DNA from: Aestuariivivens marinum
GTDB taxonomy: Bacteria; Bacteroidota; Bacteroidia; Flavobacteriales; Flavobacteriaceae
Assembly (NCBI RefSeq): GCF_022662175.1
Contig: NZ_JAKMCR010000001.1
Span: forward strand, 1 to 64,000
DNA length: 64,000 nucleotides
Direction of reading: 5' to 3'
A model generated the notes under the pieces. The model had not been told where the DNA came from. It made no database searches and saw only the letters and a program-made list of their open reading frames with translations. The position numbers were made by a program, and so were the translations under genes. This document shows positions 1-8,767 of the stretch, piece after piece; the first letter of the stretch is position 1, and each line of letters begins with the position of its first letter.

Positions 1-117
1 TTTTTTGCCCCTAAGCAATCCCCGCAAAAAAAAACAGGACCGACTATACACTTGTCGCAACCAATAGGGGTAGACAAAAACATTGTAGAAAACCGTGAAG
101 GATCAGGAAAACTTTAA
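1..117 (+). CDS. C-terminal end of an unidentified protein (partial)
   Basis: Frame 1 is open from the first base to a TAA at 115-117, giving 38 codons; the other two forward frames close early. The peptide is polar, with Pro, Gln, Lys and Ser, and ends in GSGKL. It would be the tail of a plus-strand gene that begins left of the window and converges on the porin gene, whose stop lies 42 bases further on. The family cannot be recognised from this fragment, and a chance open frame is not excluded. Confidence 0.45.
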   Translation, partial: FFAPKQSPQKKTGPTIHLSQPIGVDKNIVENREGSGKL

Positions 118-158
118 ACCAACACCATTTAACCACAAAACAAAGTGTCACACTAACA

Positions 159-2129
159 CTACAAGAAAAAGTTCCAGACCAAGCCAAAGCGAACTACAAA
201 ATCTCGATAAGGATAATTTGGAGCCGAATAATAATTGTATCCTGTTATTGTCGGGTTAAAATGTTCAGCCTTTAAAAATATTCTGGTTTGGCGAATCTTA
301 GCATTTACAAAAAAGTCAAGCCTTGGAAACCCTCCATATTCTTTTTCATTCTGCACATAAAACTCAGCTAATAGGGGATTGTAGGCATCCATATAATATT
401 TGGTAAAATAATTTAAAGTGACACCTGCCTGTAAAAACATGGCCTTTTTGAATAAGTGGCTTGAAAAGTATAAGGTATTACGAGTTATAAGTTGAGGGAC
501 ATTATATATGTTATTATCATTTTGAACATTTTGATATAACACTGTATTGTTTAAAGCAAACTTACCGTACTTAAGTTCATTGACAAGTTTAATCCTCAAA
601 TACGAAATAGACTCTGAGGATTGAAAAGGCCTAACAAAACTGGTTTGTGTGTCTTCAGCAAAATACACATAATCGTTTACGGTTGAATAATCGACTGCAA
701 TATCTAAATAGTCTTTATATTTTATTTGAAATGCCAATTGCTGGGATTCTATATTATTAAAACCATTTTGCCAGTTGTAGTTAATATATTTACTTTGGTA
801 CAACAACATATTATAATTAGGTGCATGAGCATTATGGTTAATAGATGCTTTAGCAAAAACATCCTCTTTTAATTTAAACGTTGCATCAGCTCTTAAAAAA
901 TTACCTTCAAAATCACCCGAAACATTTAATCCCATTTCACCTTGCAATTCAAATTTCTTAAACTGTTTACGGTATTTTCCACCGGCACTTAAAATTTCTC
1001 CCTTTAACCTATTTATAATTGTTGTATTGTTTCCCTCGTCCCTAAATAGCGAATTATAGCCATAATTATAATTGTTATGGCTTACATTAAATTGCAAATC
1101 ACCAATAATATCATTACTATAATTAAGGCTTAGTTGATTGTAAAAGTTTTCTAGGGTCACTTTATCTTTTATTGCACTTGACGATGCAACTCCAAAAATA
1201 CTATTTGCGGCAGTTTGATTATATTCATAGAATTTATCTTTAAAGGACATAATGTGCCTTATACTGAGCTTGTTCTTAGAGAGTGAGTCTTTTTTTCTAA
1301 TAATGTTATATATATGGTCTATATGAAATCTTTTACCTTTTAAAATACTTTCAGCATTTTCAAAATTCACTTCCAAGAGCGATCGGTCTATAAATTCGGG
1401 CACACCGTTCTCAAAGTTATCAATCATATCACCTCTTAAACCACCATTTTCCTGATTAAGTAAATCCTGCATGACTATATGTCCTCGAAAATGGTAAAGC
1501 TTCTTTTTGGTTGAATAATTTGTAGTGAACCTAAAATTACCTGTACTGGTTAATTGATGCTGATAATTCCCTAGAGACCTTAATCCTTTATAGGCTATTG
1601 AAAAATTGAATTGAGGTGATGTGTTAACGGTAAAAAACGAATCGGCCAACTGTCCCTGTTCGAAAGCTGTTTTAAAAAACAACTCGGTTAATGGGGTTGG
1701 CACTCTATAATAATTAATGTCCTCTATTTCCATATAATTATAATGCCTGGCACGAGCACCAAACTTTGGAATTAAATCGGTACTTTGGAAATCTTGAGTA
1801 AGACGATTATAAGTTTGCCCTAAGTTTGCAAAAGGAATTAAACCAAAATTATCCTTTCTTAGGTAATTGAATTTATATTCCTTTTTAATGGTAAGTGTTG
1901 TGTCAACATGTACAGTGTCGTTTAAATGTGATATAATAAGATAGTCTTCAATTTTAGCATTGACATTTTTAATATTTTTAATACCAGTACTTTTTCTTTG
2001 GGCTCCGCTAAGTGTATCATGTCGCCTATCAAAACTATCGAATTCCTCTTCTGGTCTGAATCGTCTTTCCTGTGCTTCAATAACATTAAATAAACTTAAT
2101 AAAACGCCTATTAAAATTATTTTCCTCAT
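159..2129 (-). CDS. Putative outer-membrane beta-barrel porin (Porin_10-like)
   Basis: About 656 aa. I chose the ATG at 2129 over an upstream start at 2165 because it begins a clean Sec signal peptide (MRKIILIGVLLSLFNVIEA, then QERRF). The mature protein is rich in alternating aromatic and polar strands with many Asn, Tyr and Phe, and ends in an aromatic barrel-closing strand (FGLVWNFFL), as expected for a large Bacteroidota outer-membrane barrel. Length and character fit the 'putative porin' family seen in many flavobacteria. The substrate is unknown. It is transcribed away from rnhB with a long AT-rich gap between. Barrel assignment is firm by character; the family name is from memory. Confidence 0.75.
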   Translation of the reverse strand: MRKIILIGVLLSLFNVIEAQERRFRPEEEFDSFDRRHDTLSGAQRKSTGIKNIKNVNAKIEDYLIISHLNDTVHVDTTLTIKKEYKFNYLRKDNFGLIPFANLGQTYNRLTQDFQSTDLIPKFGARARHYNYMEIEDINYYRVPTPLTELFFKTAFEQGQLADSFFTVNTSPQFNFSIAYKGLRSLGNYQHQLTSTGNFRFTTNYSTKKKLYHFRGHIVMQDLLNQENGGLRGDMIDNFENGVPEFIDRSLLEVNFENAESILKGKRFHIDHIYNIIRKKDSLSKNKLSIRHIMSFKDKFYEYNQTAANSIFGVASSSAIKDKVTLENFYNQLSLNYSNDIIGDLQFNVSHNNYNYGYNSLFRDEGNNTTIINRLKGEILSAGGKYRKQFKKFELQGEMGLNVSGDFEGNFLRADATFKLKEDVFAKASINHNAHAPNYNMLLYQSKYINYNWQNGFNNIESQQLAFQIKYKDYLDIAVDYSTVNDYVYFAEDTQTSFVRPFQSSESISYLRIKLVNELKYGKFALNNTVLYQNVQNDNNIYNVPQLITRNTLYFSSHLFKKAMFLQAGVTLNYFTKYYMDAYNPLLAEFYVQNEKEYGGFPRLDFFVNAKIRQTRIFLKAEHFNPTITGYNYYSAPNYPYRDFVVRFGLVWNFFL

Positions 2130-2274
2130 TCTATAATTTATGTTACAATTGAGAATTAACACCAATATTCAACCAATTAACTTTTCTAAACATAGTATTA
2201 TTTTAAAGATAAATCCTTATTTATTCGCAACAAAAGTAATTATTTGAACGATAAATGAGATGAATTATTTAAAC

Positions 2275-2310
2275 AAAGAAAGCCGATAAAATTTTTATCG
2301 GCTTTCTTTT
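2275..2310. terminator. Bidirectional intrinsic terminator-like hairpin
   Basis: The arms AAAGAAAGCCGATAAAA and TTTTATCGGCTTTCTTT pair almost without a break and are flanked by A and T runs, so the structure could stop transcription on either strand. No gene in the present arrangement converges on it. Confidence 0.6.
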
Positions 2311-2582
2311 GTTTATCATCTTAAAAAGACAACAATTCGAATATTTAATTTGAGTTAGTCGATTACAAACATCGAAATATTATCTTAAATATCCAAAAAA
2401 AAAAGTTAAAAAAATATTAAAAATCAATCTTATTATTAAATAATTAACGATATAAATAACATTCTTTTACATATATTCAAAAAATATAGCACTTATGTTG
2501 AATTATTTTTAAAAATAATTGTAAAAAATTCATTATTTTATGCGTGCATAACAATCACAAATAAACATTAAAATAATTCGCT

Positions 2583-2642
2583 ATGACGAAAATATTTTCA
2601 ACAGCTTATAGATATTACTTTTTAGTTTTAGGGAGCAGCTAA
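2583..2642 (+). pseudogene. Possible remnant of an exported protein's N-terminus
   Basis: The 19-codon frame reads MTKIFSTAYRYYFLVLGSS and then stops. A basic start followed by a hydrophobic stretch looks like the first half of a signal peptide such as those on large secreted flavobacterial proteins, cut off before a cleavage site. No continuation is visible in other frames before rnhB. It could also be a chance frame; the call rests on its look and on the stranded terminator upstream. Confidence 0.25.
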
Positions 2643-2702
2643 TGCCTAAAATATTTTTTAAATTTATATTTAATCCCATAGATTTGACAATTAAAATTTT
2701 CA

Positions 2703-3302
2703 ATGCTTTTACCAAATTATTCAGGTTATGTTTTAGAGTGTGGCACCGATGAAGCTGGAAGGGGGTGTTTGGCTGGGCCTGTTACTGCAGCTGCCGTACT
2801 TTTACCTGAAAATTTTGAAAATGAACTTTTAAACGATTCAAAACAACTTTCTGAAACTAAACGCTTCTTACTAAAACCGGTTATTGAGCAACAGGCCTTA
2901 AGTTTTGGGGTAAGTCATATTTTTCAAGAAGAAATAGACTCTATTAATATTTTAAATGCTTCTATTCTAGGAATGCATAAGGCTATTTCAAAATTACAAC
3001 CGCCTCCAATGTTCATTATTGTTGATGGAAATAAGTTTAAACCTTACCCTAATATACAGCATAAAACCATAGTGAAAGGAGATTCTAAATTTTTAAGTAT
3101 TGCTGCCGCTTCGGTTTTAGCTAAAACTTACAGAGATCTATATATGGATACCATACATGAAGAGTACCCTATGTATAATTGGAAACAAAATAAAGGTTAT
3201 CCAACCAAGGAGCATCGTGAAGCTATAAAAAAATATGGTATAACAAAATACCACAGAAAATCGTTTAGATTACTTTCCGAACAATTAAAATTAGAATTTT
3301 AA
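2703..3302 (+). CDS. rnhB: Ribonuclease HII
   Basis: 199 aa, the usual length for the family. The enzyme cuts RNA in RNA-DNA hybrids and removes misincorporated ribonucleotides from DNA. The N-terminal signature DEAGRG sits at residues 16-21, giving the metal-binding D16 and E17; D108 (IIVDGNKF) and D127 (VKGDSKF) supply other active-site acids, followed by the conserved [13 protein letters not shown] segment. The start at 2703 places the signature at the normal distance from the N-terminus. A separate promoter region follows, so the lipoprotein gene downstream is probably not co-transcribed. Confidence 0.97.
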   Translation: MLLPNYSGYVLECGTDEAGRGCLAGPVTAAAVLLPENFENELLNDSKQLSETKRFLLKPVIEQQALSFGVSHIFQEEIDSINILNASILGMHKAISKLQPPPMFIIVDGNKFKPYPNIQHKTIVKGDSKFLSIAAASVLAKTYRDLYMDTIHEEYPMYNWKQNKGYPTKEHREAIKKYGITKYHRKSFRLLSEQLKLEF

Positions 3303-3367
3303 CCCATCAAAATAGATTCGTTTCTTCCTAAAAAACTATATTTTACATCTTAAAACTTCACAAAGTT

Positions 3368-3457
3368 CAGCTTCAGTTGAGTAACCACTTTGCTAGTCCA
3401 TATAATTTTTCATTTAGCCTTTATCAATTTTCAAATGAAAAAATTCATGTACTTTTG
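3368..3457 (+). repeat. Upstream element, copy A (hairpin plus -7 box)
   Basis: This stretch is about 80% identical to 50081-50168. It contains an inverted repeat (TTTTTCATTT with AAATGAAAAA, about 17 bases apart) and ends in TACTTTTG (3450-3457), which matches the Bacteroidota -7 consensus TAnnTTTG. It lies just before the lipoprotein start at 3475. Copy B stands before the DUF5522 gene. The shared stretch is non-coding, so a shared promoter or operator, or a duplicated fragment, is more likely than gene homology. Confidence 0.6.
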
Positions 3458-3474
3458 TATAAACCAATTTATTT

Positions 3475-5910
3475 ATGAGATTTTTTTGTTTTGCTCTTGC
3501 CACAACCCTTATTTTAAGCTGTTCCAATTCCAAAACAAATCGCTCAAACCCCATCCATTATCTGCCAGAACAAGCTACGGTAATTATAGGATTCAACTCT
3601 GTAGAAAGCTTAAAAAGTAGCATTAAAAACAACGATTTTTTAAATCATTTTTCAAACACAACATCCTATAGTGATCTTGCTTCTAAACTAAGGTTTTGTG
3701 AATTGTTAAACCCTAAAAGCAAACTCATTTTAGGAATAGGCAAAAACAAACAGGATAGCTTGTTTTTTTCATTGGTGACCAAGTATCATAAAGGTTTATT
3801 TGTTAGGGATTCTTTACAAAATTATATTGAGGAAACTTTAAAGTATAACAACAAAACCATTATTAAATCAACATTAAATAAAGAAATTATATATAGTACA
3901 TTTATTGATAGCATATTTATGGTTTCTTCTTCAGAATCAATTATTGAAGAAGCCCACAAACAGGTAATTATTGATGATATGTTGGAAAAAATTAATAGTA
4001 CTATGGGATCTGATAAAGCAGTATCTTGCATAATAAAACCTAACAACCCATTTTTTAAATCGTTATTTATTAACGATTCTTTGTCTTATAATAGATTTAC
4101 AAATTATACGGCATTGGAAGTAGACATAAATCAAAACAAAATAACCTTTAATGGTATTACCAAGGCCATAGATTCAACTATGAGCATAATTAATGTTTTT
4201 AAACATACCATCCCCCAGGAAAATCAAGTTCAGCTTATTGCGCCATCTAACAGTGATGGTTTTATGAGCTTTACATTTCATGATTTTAATACACTTAAAA
4301 ATAACCTTACACAATTCAACCAAAAAGATTCAATTATAGAACAATATAACAGTCTATTTGAAAACATTATTGAAGTTGGCGTTATTTATCAAGGTAAAAG
4401 TCAAGCCGTTGTATTGAATTCTATTGATGTTATAGCTACTACTGATGCCTTGTTGGCAGAACAAACCAAAGCAGATACTTATAGGCAAGTTGACATCTTT
4501 AATTTTAGCCAGTTCGATGTATTTTCCAAAACTTTTCAGCCTTTAATTACACACAGTAATTTTTATTTTTATTGTGTTTTAGATTCTTTTTTTGTGTTTG
4601 CTGATACCATGGACATGCTCCAAAACATTATTGCCAATTACCAAAACAAAACAACTCTAAGTGAGTTTACACCCTACAAAGATAACCAAGAGGGTTTAAG
4701 CAGTGCATCTTCCTTAATGTTTGTAGCTAATGGTGAAACCCTAAAAAATGTTGTTTCCAAAAACATTGAAGACAACTTAAGTTTTAACCTAAATAATTAT
4801 AAAACATCGGTGCTCCAGTTTGTTTATGATTCTAATTTTGCACATGTAAATGGCATTATAAGTAAAAACAAAGCTAGAGCCATTGAACAAGCTGTTACAG
4901 AAGAATTTAGTATAAAATTGGATAGCGATTTATTGAACAGTCCACAATTTGTAACCAATCACAGGACCCGAGAAAAGGAAATTGTAGTACAGGATATTAA
5001 AAACAACTTGTATTTAATTTCCAACCAAGGAAAAATTCTTTGGAAAAAACAATTACACGGCCCAGTTTTAGGTAATATTGAGCAAATTGATATTTACAAA
5101 AACGGAAGACTCCAATTAGCATTTACTACTCCCCACCGCCTTTATATCATTGATAGAAATGGCAAGGATGTAGCCCCATTCCCTGGTAAGTTTAATGATG
5201 AAATAACGCAACCGCTTTCGGTTTTTGATTATGACCGAAATAAAAATTACAGATTGTTGGTTACTCAAGGTAAAAACTTGTTAATGTATGATAAAAGAGC
5301 AAAACCAGTTTCTGGATTTATATTTAAAGGCACTAATGATGATGTAATTTACCAACCACAACATTTTAGGATTGGAAGTAAAGATTACCTAACCATTAAA
5401 ACTAAAAACAAGGTCCACATTTTGGATCGCACAGGTAGGAACAGAGTCACTCCAAAAACAAATAGTGACTATTCCAACGAAGCCATATATTTATATAAAG
5501 ATAAATTCACTACCACAAGCATTGACGGCAAACTAATAACCATAGATACCAAAGGCAATACAGCTTTCCAAGATTTAAATCTTTTAGCACAGCATCACAT
5601 CTATACCTCATCAAAAACCTTGGTAACCCAAAGTGATAACAAACTTTCCATTAAGAGTAAAACCAGAGAGTTAGATTATGGTAACTATTCGCCACCTAAA
5701 TTGTTTTACATAAATGATAAAATTTATGTTACCCTAACCGATTTACAAGCCCAAAAAATATACTTATTCGATAGTCAAAATGAAATGTTGCCCAACTTTC
5801 CAGTTTATGGTAATTCTTTAATAGACTTGGATAATATAGATAAGGACAGAAACCTTGAGTTTGTAACCAAAGGGGATAATAATACCATAATCCTATACCA
5901 AATAAATTAA
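3475..5910 (+). CDS. Large lipoprotein with C-terminal propeller-like repeats
   Basis: 811 aa. The N-terminus (MRFFCFALATTLILSC) is a lipoprotein signal with the acylated Cys in LILSC at about residue 16, so the protein should sit on a membrane outside the cytoplasm. The first 470 residues form an alpha/beta region with no family I can name; DUF3352-like proteins have a similar feel. From about residue 490 there are repeated blades of the type 'I..N..G...W...L.GPVLG' and 'I.DRNGKDVAPFPG', which suggest a beta-propeller. An earlier start at 3390 in another frame is not coding. It is followed by a terminator at 6044-6078. Function unknown. Confidence 0.8.
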   Translation: MRFFCFALATTLILSCSNSKTNRSNPIHYLPEQATVIIGFNSVESLKSSIKNNDFLNHFSNTTSYSDLASKLRFCELLNPKSKLILGIGKNKQDSLFFSLVTKYHKGLFVRDSLQNYIEETLKYNNKTIIKSTLNKEIIYSTFIDSIFMVSSSESIIEEAHKQVIIDDMLEKINSTMGSDKAVSCIIKPNNPFFKSLFINDSLSYNRFTNYTALEVDINQNKITFNGITKAIDSTMSIINVFKHTIPQENQVQLIAPSNSDGFMSFTFHDFNTLKNNLTQFNQKDSIIEQYNSLFENIIEVGVIYQGKSQAVVLNSIDVIATTDALLAEQTKADTYRQVDIFNFSQFDVFSKTFQPLITHSNFYFYCVLDSFFVFADTMDMLQNIIANYQNKTTLSEFTPYKDNQEGLSSASSLMFVANGETLKNVVSKNIEDNLSFNLNNYKTSVLQFVYDSNFAHVNGIISKNKARAIEQAVTEEFSIKLDSDLLNSPQFVTNHRTREKEIVVQDIKNNLYLISNQGKILWKKQLHGPVLGNIEQIDIYKNGRLQLAFTTPHRLYIIDRNGKDVAPFPGKFNDEITQPLSVFDYDRNKNYRLLVTQGKNLLMYDKRAKPVSGFIFKGTNDDVIYQPQHFRIGSKDYLTIKTKNKVHILDRTGRNRVTPKTNSDYSNEAIYLYKDKFTTTSIDGKLITIDTKGNTAFQDLNLLAQHHIYTSSKTLVTQSDNKLSIKSKTRELDYGNYSPPKLFYINDKIYVTLTDLQAQKIYLFDSQNEMLPNFPVYGNSLIDLDNIDKDRNLEFVTKGDNNTIILYQIN

Positions 5911-6043
5911 GTATTATAAAAAACCCAATACATCATTGTTACATATCCTTAAGTTATTCTTATATTTAAACCAGCTATTAATCAATCCGTTACAAAATAA
6001 ACCAAAACTTTTTCCAATTAAAAAACAAGTCCTCAAATCTAGG

Positions 6044-6078
6044 GCGTCAAAACACCTGTTTTGGCGCTCACTTTTTTT
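6044..6078 (+). terminator. Intrinsic terminator after the lipoprotein gene
   Basis: GCGTCAAAACA and TGTTTTGGCGC form a stem of about ten pairs with one G-T wobble and a tiny loop, followed shortly by a run of seven T. It lies 134 bases after the lipoprotein stop and before the next start. Confidence 0.6.
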
Positions 6079-6127
6079 GTATGCTTTACAATTATTTTAA
6101 TAGTATTGTATTCTTAAAATACAGACT

Positions 6128-7177
6128 ATGATTTCACGAAAAAACGCTACAATTTCAAAATTCATTATACATAAAGTTGGTAATAAATTTAACGACACTA
6201 AAAATGCCTTTTCGGAAAAGGCAATTGATTTCGACGAGGTAAGCCACGACCTTATGCTACCATTTTTACTTAGGCCATTTGGCAGTATTGTACAAAGTTA
6301 CCGGTTTAACCACCACGCCAATATTTCTCTTAATGAAATTAATATCTATGCGTCTCAAATTTTTGATAACGAAGATGCTTTTATAGACGTCTCTAAACAT
6401 ATCGTTACCCACCTTTACGAACAATCGACCTCAGCCCAAATAAAAACCGGGGATGTTTTGGTCGTGCTGTTCGAAGGTATACAATTTGATGAGATGACCA
6501 CCAATGCTTTGGGCATTTTTAAAATTGAAAATAAGGTTAACTTCTTCCAAACCTATCTGGAAAACAACAGTTATGATGTATTAGTACAAAAAGGCATAAG
6601 CTCAAAAAAAGTAGATAAAGGCTGCCTTATTTTTAACCAAAGTGATGTAGAAGGCAATATTGTATTAAGTGTAGATAATAATAATTATGATGCCCAATAC
6701 TGGATCAACCAGTTTTTGAACATTAAATTTGCCGATGATGCCAACAACCACACCCAACAATACCTAACATTGTGTAAGGACTTTTCTTCAGAAATCATTA
6801 AAACCAGCTACGGTGCTCAGGAACAAAATAGTTTTTTAGCAAAAACCATCGACTTTTTTAAGGAAAATGACGTGGTACATTTTGAACGGTTTAAGGAAGA
6901 ACTGTTTGAAGAGGACAAGCACAAAAAACAATTTGACGATTACAAAAAAGAGTTCGAGAACGAGCAGAATGTAGTGCTTAGAAATCAGTTTGATGTGGCC
7001 GAAGCCGTTTTAAATAAAGAAAAGAAAAAGATTAAAACAGACATTAAGCTAGATACCCACATACAAATTAAACTGGATATTGATGCTCCCGATGCCTCTA
7101 CCGAATATTTAGAACGCGGTTACGACAACGACAAAAAAATGCACTATTATAAAGTGTATTTTAATGCTGAAGCCTAG
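6128..7177 (+). CDS. Nucleoid-associated protein, NdpA/YejK (NA37) family
   Basis: 349 aa, matching the family's usual 330-350. Recognisable features are the N-terminal ISKFIIHKVGNK opening, the central block with GDVLVVLFEGIQFDE and NALGIFKIEN, and the NIVLSVD...YWINQFLNI segment. Members coat or bind DNA in the nucleoid, but their exact role is unclear. The C-terminal third is rich in Lys and Glu and probably helical. The gene stands alone between two terminator-bounded units. Assignment is from family resemblance only. Confidence 0.85.
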   Translation: MISRKNATISKFIIHKVGNKFNDTKNAFSEKAIDFDEVSHDLMLPFLLRPFGSIVQSYRFNHHANISLNEINIYASQIFDNEDAFIDVSKHIVTHLYEQSTSAQIKTGDVLVVLFEGIQFDEMTTNALGIFKIENKVNFFQTYLENNSYDVLVQKGISSKKVDKGCLIFNQSDVEGNIVLSVDNNNYDAQYWINQFLNIKFADDANNHTQQYLTLCKDFSSEIIKTSYGAQEQNSFLAKTIDFFKENDVVHFERFKEELFEEDKHKKQFDDYKKEFENEQNVVLRNQFDVAEAVLNKEKKKIKTDIKLDTHIQIKLDIDAPDASTEYLERGYDNDKKMHYYKVYFNAEA

Positions 7178-7296
7178 CCTAGTAAAAACACAGTGGTTTT
7201 TTACAGTCTTTGTTTTCTGTAAGTTTATTACCTATGTTTACAGTAATATATTAAAAATAAACGCACTAATGTTGTTCTCTTGATACTTGCAAGCAG

Positions 7297-8508
7297 ATGA
7301 AGAAACCACACATAACCATAATTCCTTTCTTATTGTTGTTTCAGACTATGTTTTCCCAAACGAAAGAAATAAAAGGAGACACCGTTTATTGGTACAAAAG
7401 AAATATTGAGTTTCAAAAAACTTTGGACTTAAAAGATTTTGAAAAGTCACAAGATGAATTCAATTTTAGATTTTGGAATCACGGACAAGTAATTGAAATT
7501 TCAAAAGATAGTTCTGAAATATCTGGCTCAATTGTCAATTATATTTATCACACTAAAAAACCTAACAAAAGTCAAAGAGAAACACTTACTAGTAAAACTC
7601 TACTGACATCACAACAATCAAAAAATATTTATGACATTGTAAAGAACTCTAAAATTTTAGAATTACCGTCAGATGAAAATATAGAGAAATGGAGCCAAGG
7701 AATGGACGGAATCACCTATATCATAGAGCATTCCGACAAAAAAAGTTACTGGTTAAAAACTTACTGGACACCGACTTCACAAGACACAATTCCAGAAGCA
7801 ATTATTGTGTTAGATTTAGTAAAAAAACTGTCGGACACATTAAACCTAAAAGATGTTTACAATTCATTTAAAAAATCATTACCAAAGAAGGGTTGTTATA
7901 ATTCTGGAGGAATGGTAAATATGTGTTATTTATCAAATTCTTTTGAGCTAGGATATAGCGGAGCTACGAAATTACCTTTAGGCTTCTTTTCATCCTATTC
8001 TGCTACATACATAGGTGAAACAAAAATAAACGGAAGCGCTTCATTACAGTATAATTTTGACAACAATGGATTTCATCATCTAAACCTTCAAATTGCCAAA
8101 TGGAATATTTTTTACAAAAACTCAAGTCTATCCGATTACATAGCATATAATTATCAGAATAGAATTCTTGATTTAAATGACATAAAAAATGAATTTGAAA
8201 ATCATCAATTGAAGTACGGCTTGAATCTAAAAAAGAACTTTAGTATAGGTGTTGGATTAGACTATTTAAGTAAGAATTATGATAAAATCGGAGGCCTTTT
8301 ACATGCTTCTAAATGGTTTTCTGAACCCAAAATAAGCACGACATTTTCAACATCAATATTCGACAGTCGAATTAATTACAAAGCTGAAATCTTTAAGGAT
8401 ATCAACTTTAACAATGCATTCCTTGTAAACAGAATTTCTTTAGGAGTAGCTTACGAGGATTTTATGGAATATAAAGATTTGTACTTTAGCTTTAGGGTAC
8501 TGATTTAA
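7297..8508 (+). CDS. Unknown secreted protein with beta-rich C-terminus
   Basis: 403 aa with a Sec signal peptide (MKKPHITIIPFLLLFQTMFS, then Q). Residues about 25-200 contain alternating strands and helices (for example LTSQQSKNIYDIVKNSKIL) resembling small periplasmic domains. From about residue 205 the sequence becomes repeated amphipathic strands (YNFDNNGFHHLNLQIAKWNI, LKYGLNLKKNFSIGVGLDYL) ending in an aromatic strand, so it may end as a small outer-membrane barrel. I do not recognise the family. The flanks and the odd 259-base tail downstream suggest an accessory insertion between otherwise core genes. Confidence 0.7.
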   Translation: MKKPHITIIPFLLLFQTMFSQTKEIKGDTVYWYKRNIEFQKTLDLKDFEKSQDEFNFRFWNHGQVIEISKDSSEISGSIVNYIYHTKKPNKSQRETLTSKTLLTSQQSKNIYDIVKNSKILELPSDENIEKWSQGMDGITYIIEHSDKKSYWLKTYWTPTSQDTIPEAIIVLDLVKKLSDTLNLKDVYNSFKKSLPKKGCYNSGGMVNMCYLSNSFELGYSGATKLPLGFFSSYSATYIGETKINGSASLQYNFDNNGFHHLNLQIAKWNIFYKNSSLSDYIAYNYQNRILDLNDIKNEFENHQLKYGLNLKKNFSIGVGLDYLSKNYDKIGGLLHASKWFSEPKISTTFSTSIFDSRINYKAEIFKDINFNNAFLVNRISLGVAYEDFMEYKDLYFSFRVLI

Positions 8509-8767
8509 GAAATACCAGAAGTCAACAATCGCTCCTATACTTAATACGAGTTGAAGTGCTAAACCAAAGTTTCAACTTTTTTAACCGCTCGCAGTTTAGA
8601 TTTTTATGAATAGAAAAACAACAAATATAAAAACGGCTCGCTACAGTTAGTGCAATATTGAAAACTACCGATTTCAATTCCTCAATACGCATATCTGAAC
8701 CGTAAGACAGACTAAAATTTCTATTTGCAAAAAAATTATACTGTTACCATTTTCTTTTTTTATTAAC
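8509..8767. other. Non-coding tail after the accessory gene
   Basis: No convincing gene. The stretch contains several short GC-richer words (CCGCTCGCAG, ACGGCTCGCTACAG, ACCGTAAGACAGAC) in an otherwise AT-rich background. Similar words follow variable accessory genes in some flavobacterial genomes as I remember them, which hints at a cassette-type insertion, but no target-site duplication or recombinase is visible. Confidence 0.35.

Larger units (their letters stand above)
2166..2702. other. AT-rich intergenic region between divergent genes
   Basis: This 537-base gap separates the porin (minus) from rnhB (plus). It holds a near-perfect bidirectional hairpin at 2275-2310, an extremely AT-rich tract at about 2390-2560, and a 19-codon reading frame at 2583 that resembles the beginning of an exported protein. 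A terminator is not expected between two divergent genes, so something may have been lost from here. Confidence 0.6.

Noticed and set aside
2390-2560. Origin-like AT-rich tract
   Set aside because: It is AT-rich but I see no DnaA-box cluster or replication genes nearby.
3390-3620. 76-aa plus-strand frame upstream of and into the lipoprotein gene
   Set aside because: Covers the promoter-like repeat and conflicts with the lipoprotein signal; no homology recognised.
7182-7222. Terminator after the NdpA-family gene
   Set aside because: AAAAACACAGTGGTTTTTT needs a bulge, and the following TTACAG/CTGTAA stem is too short; too weak to list.
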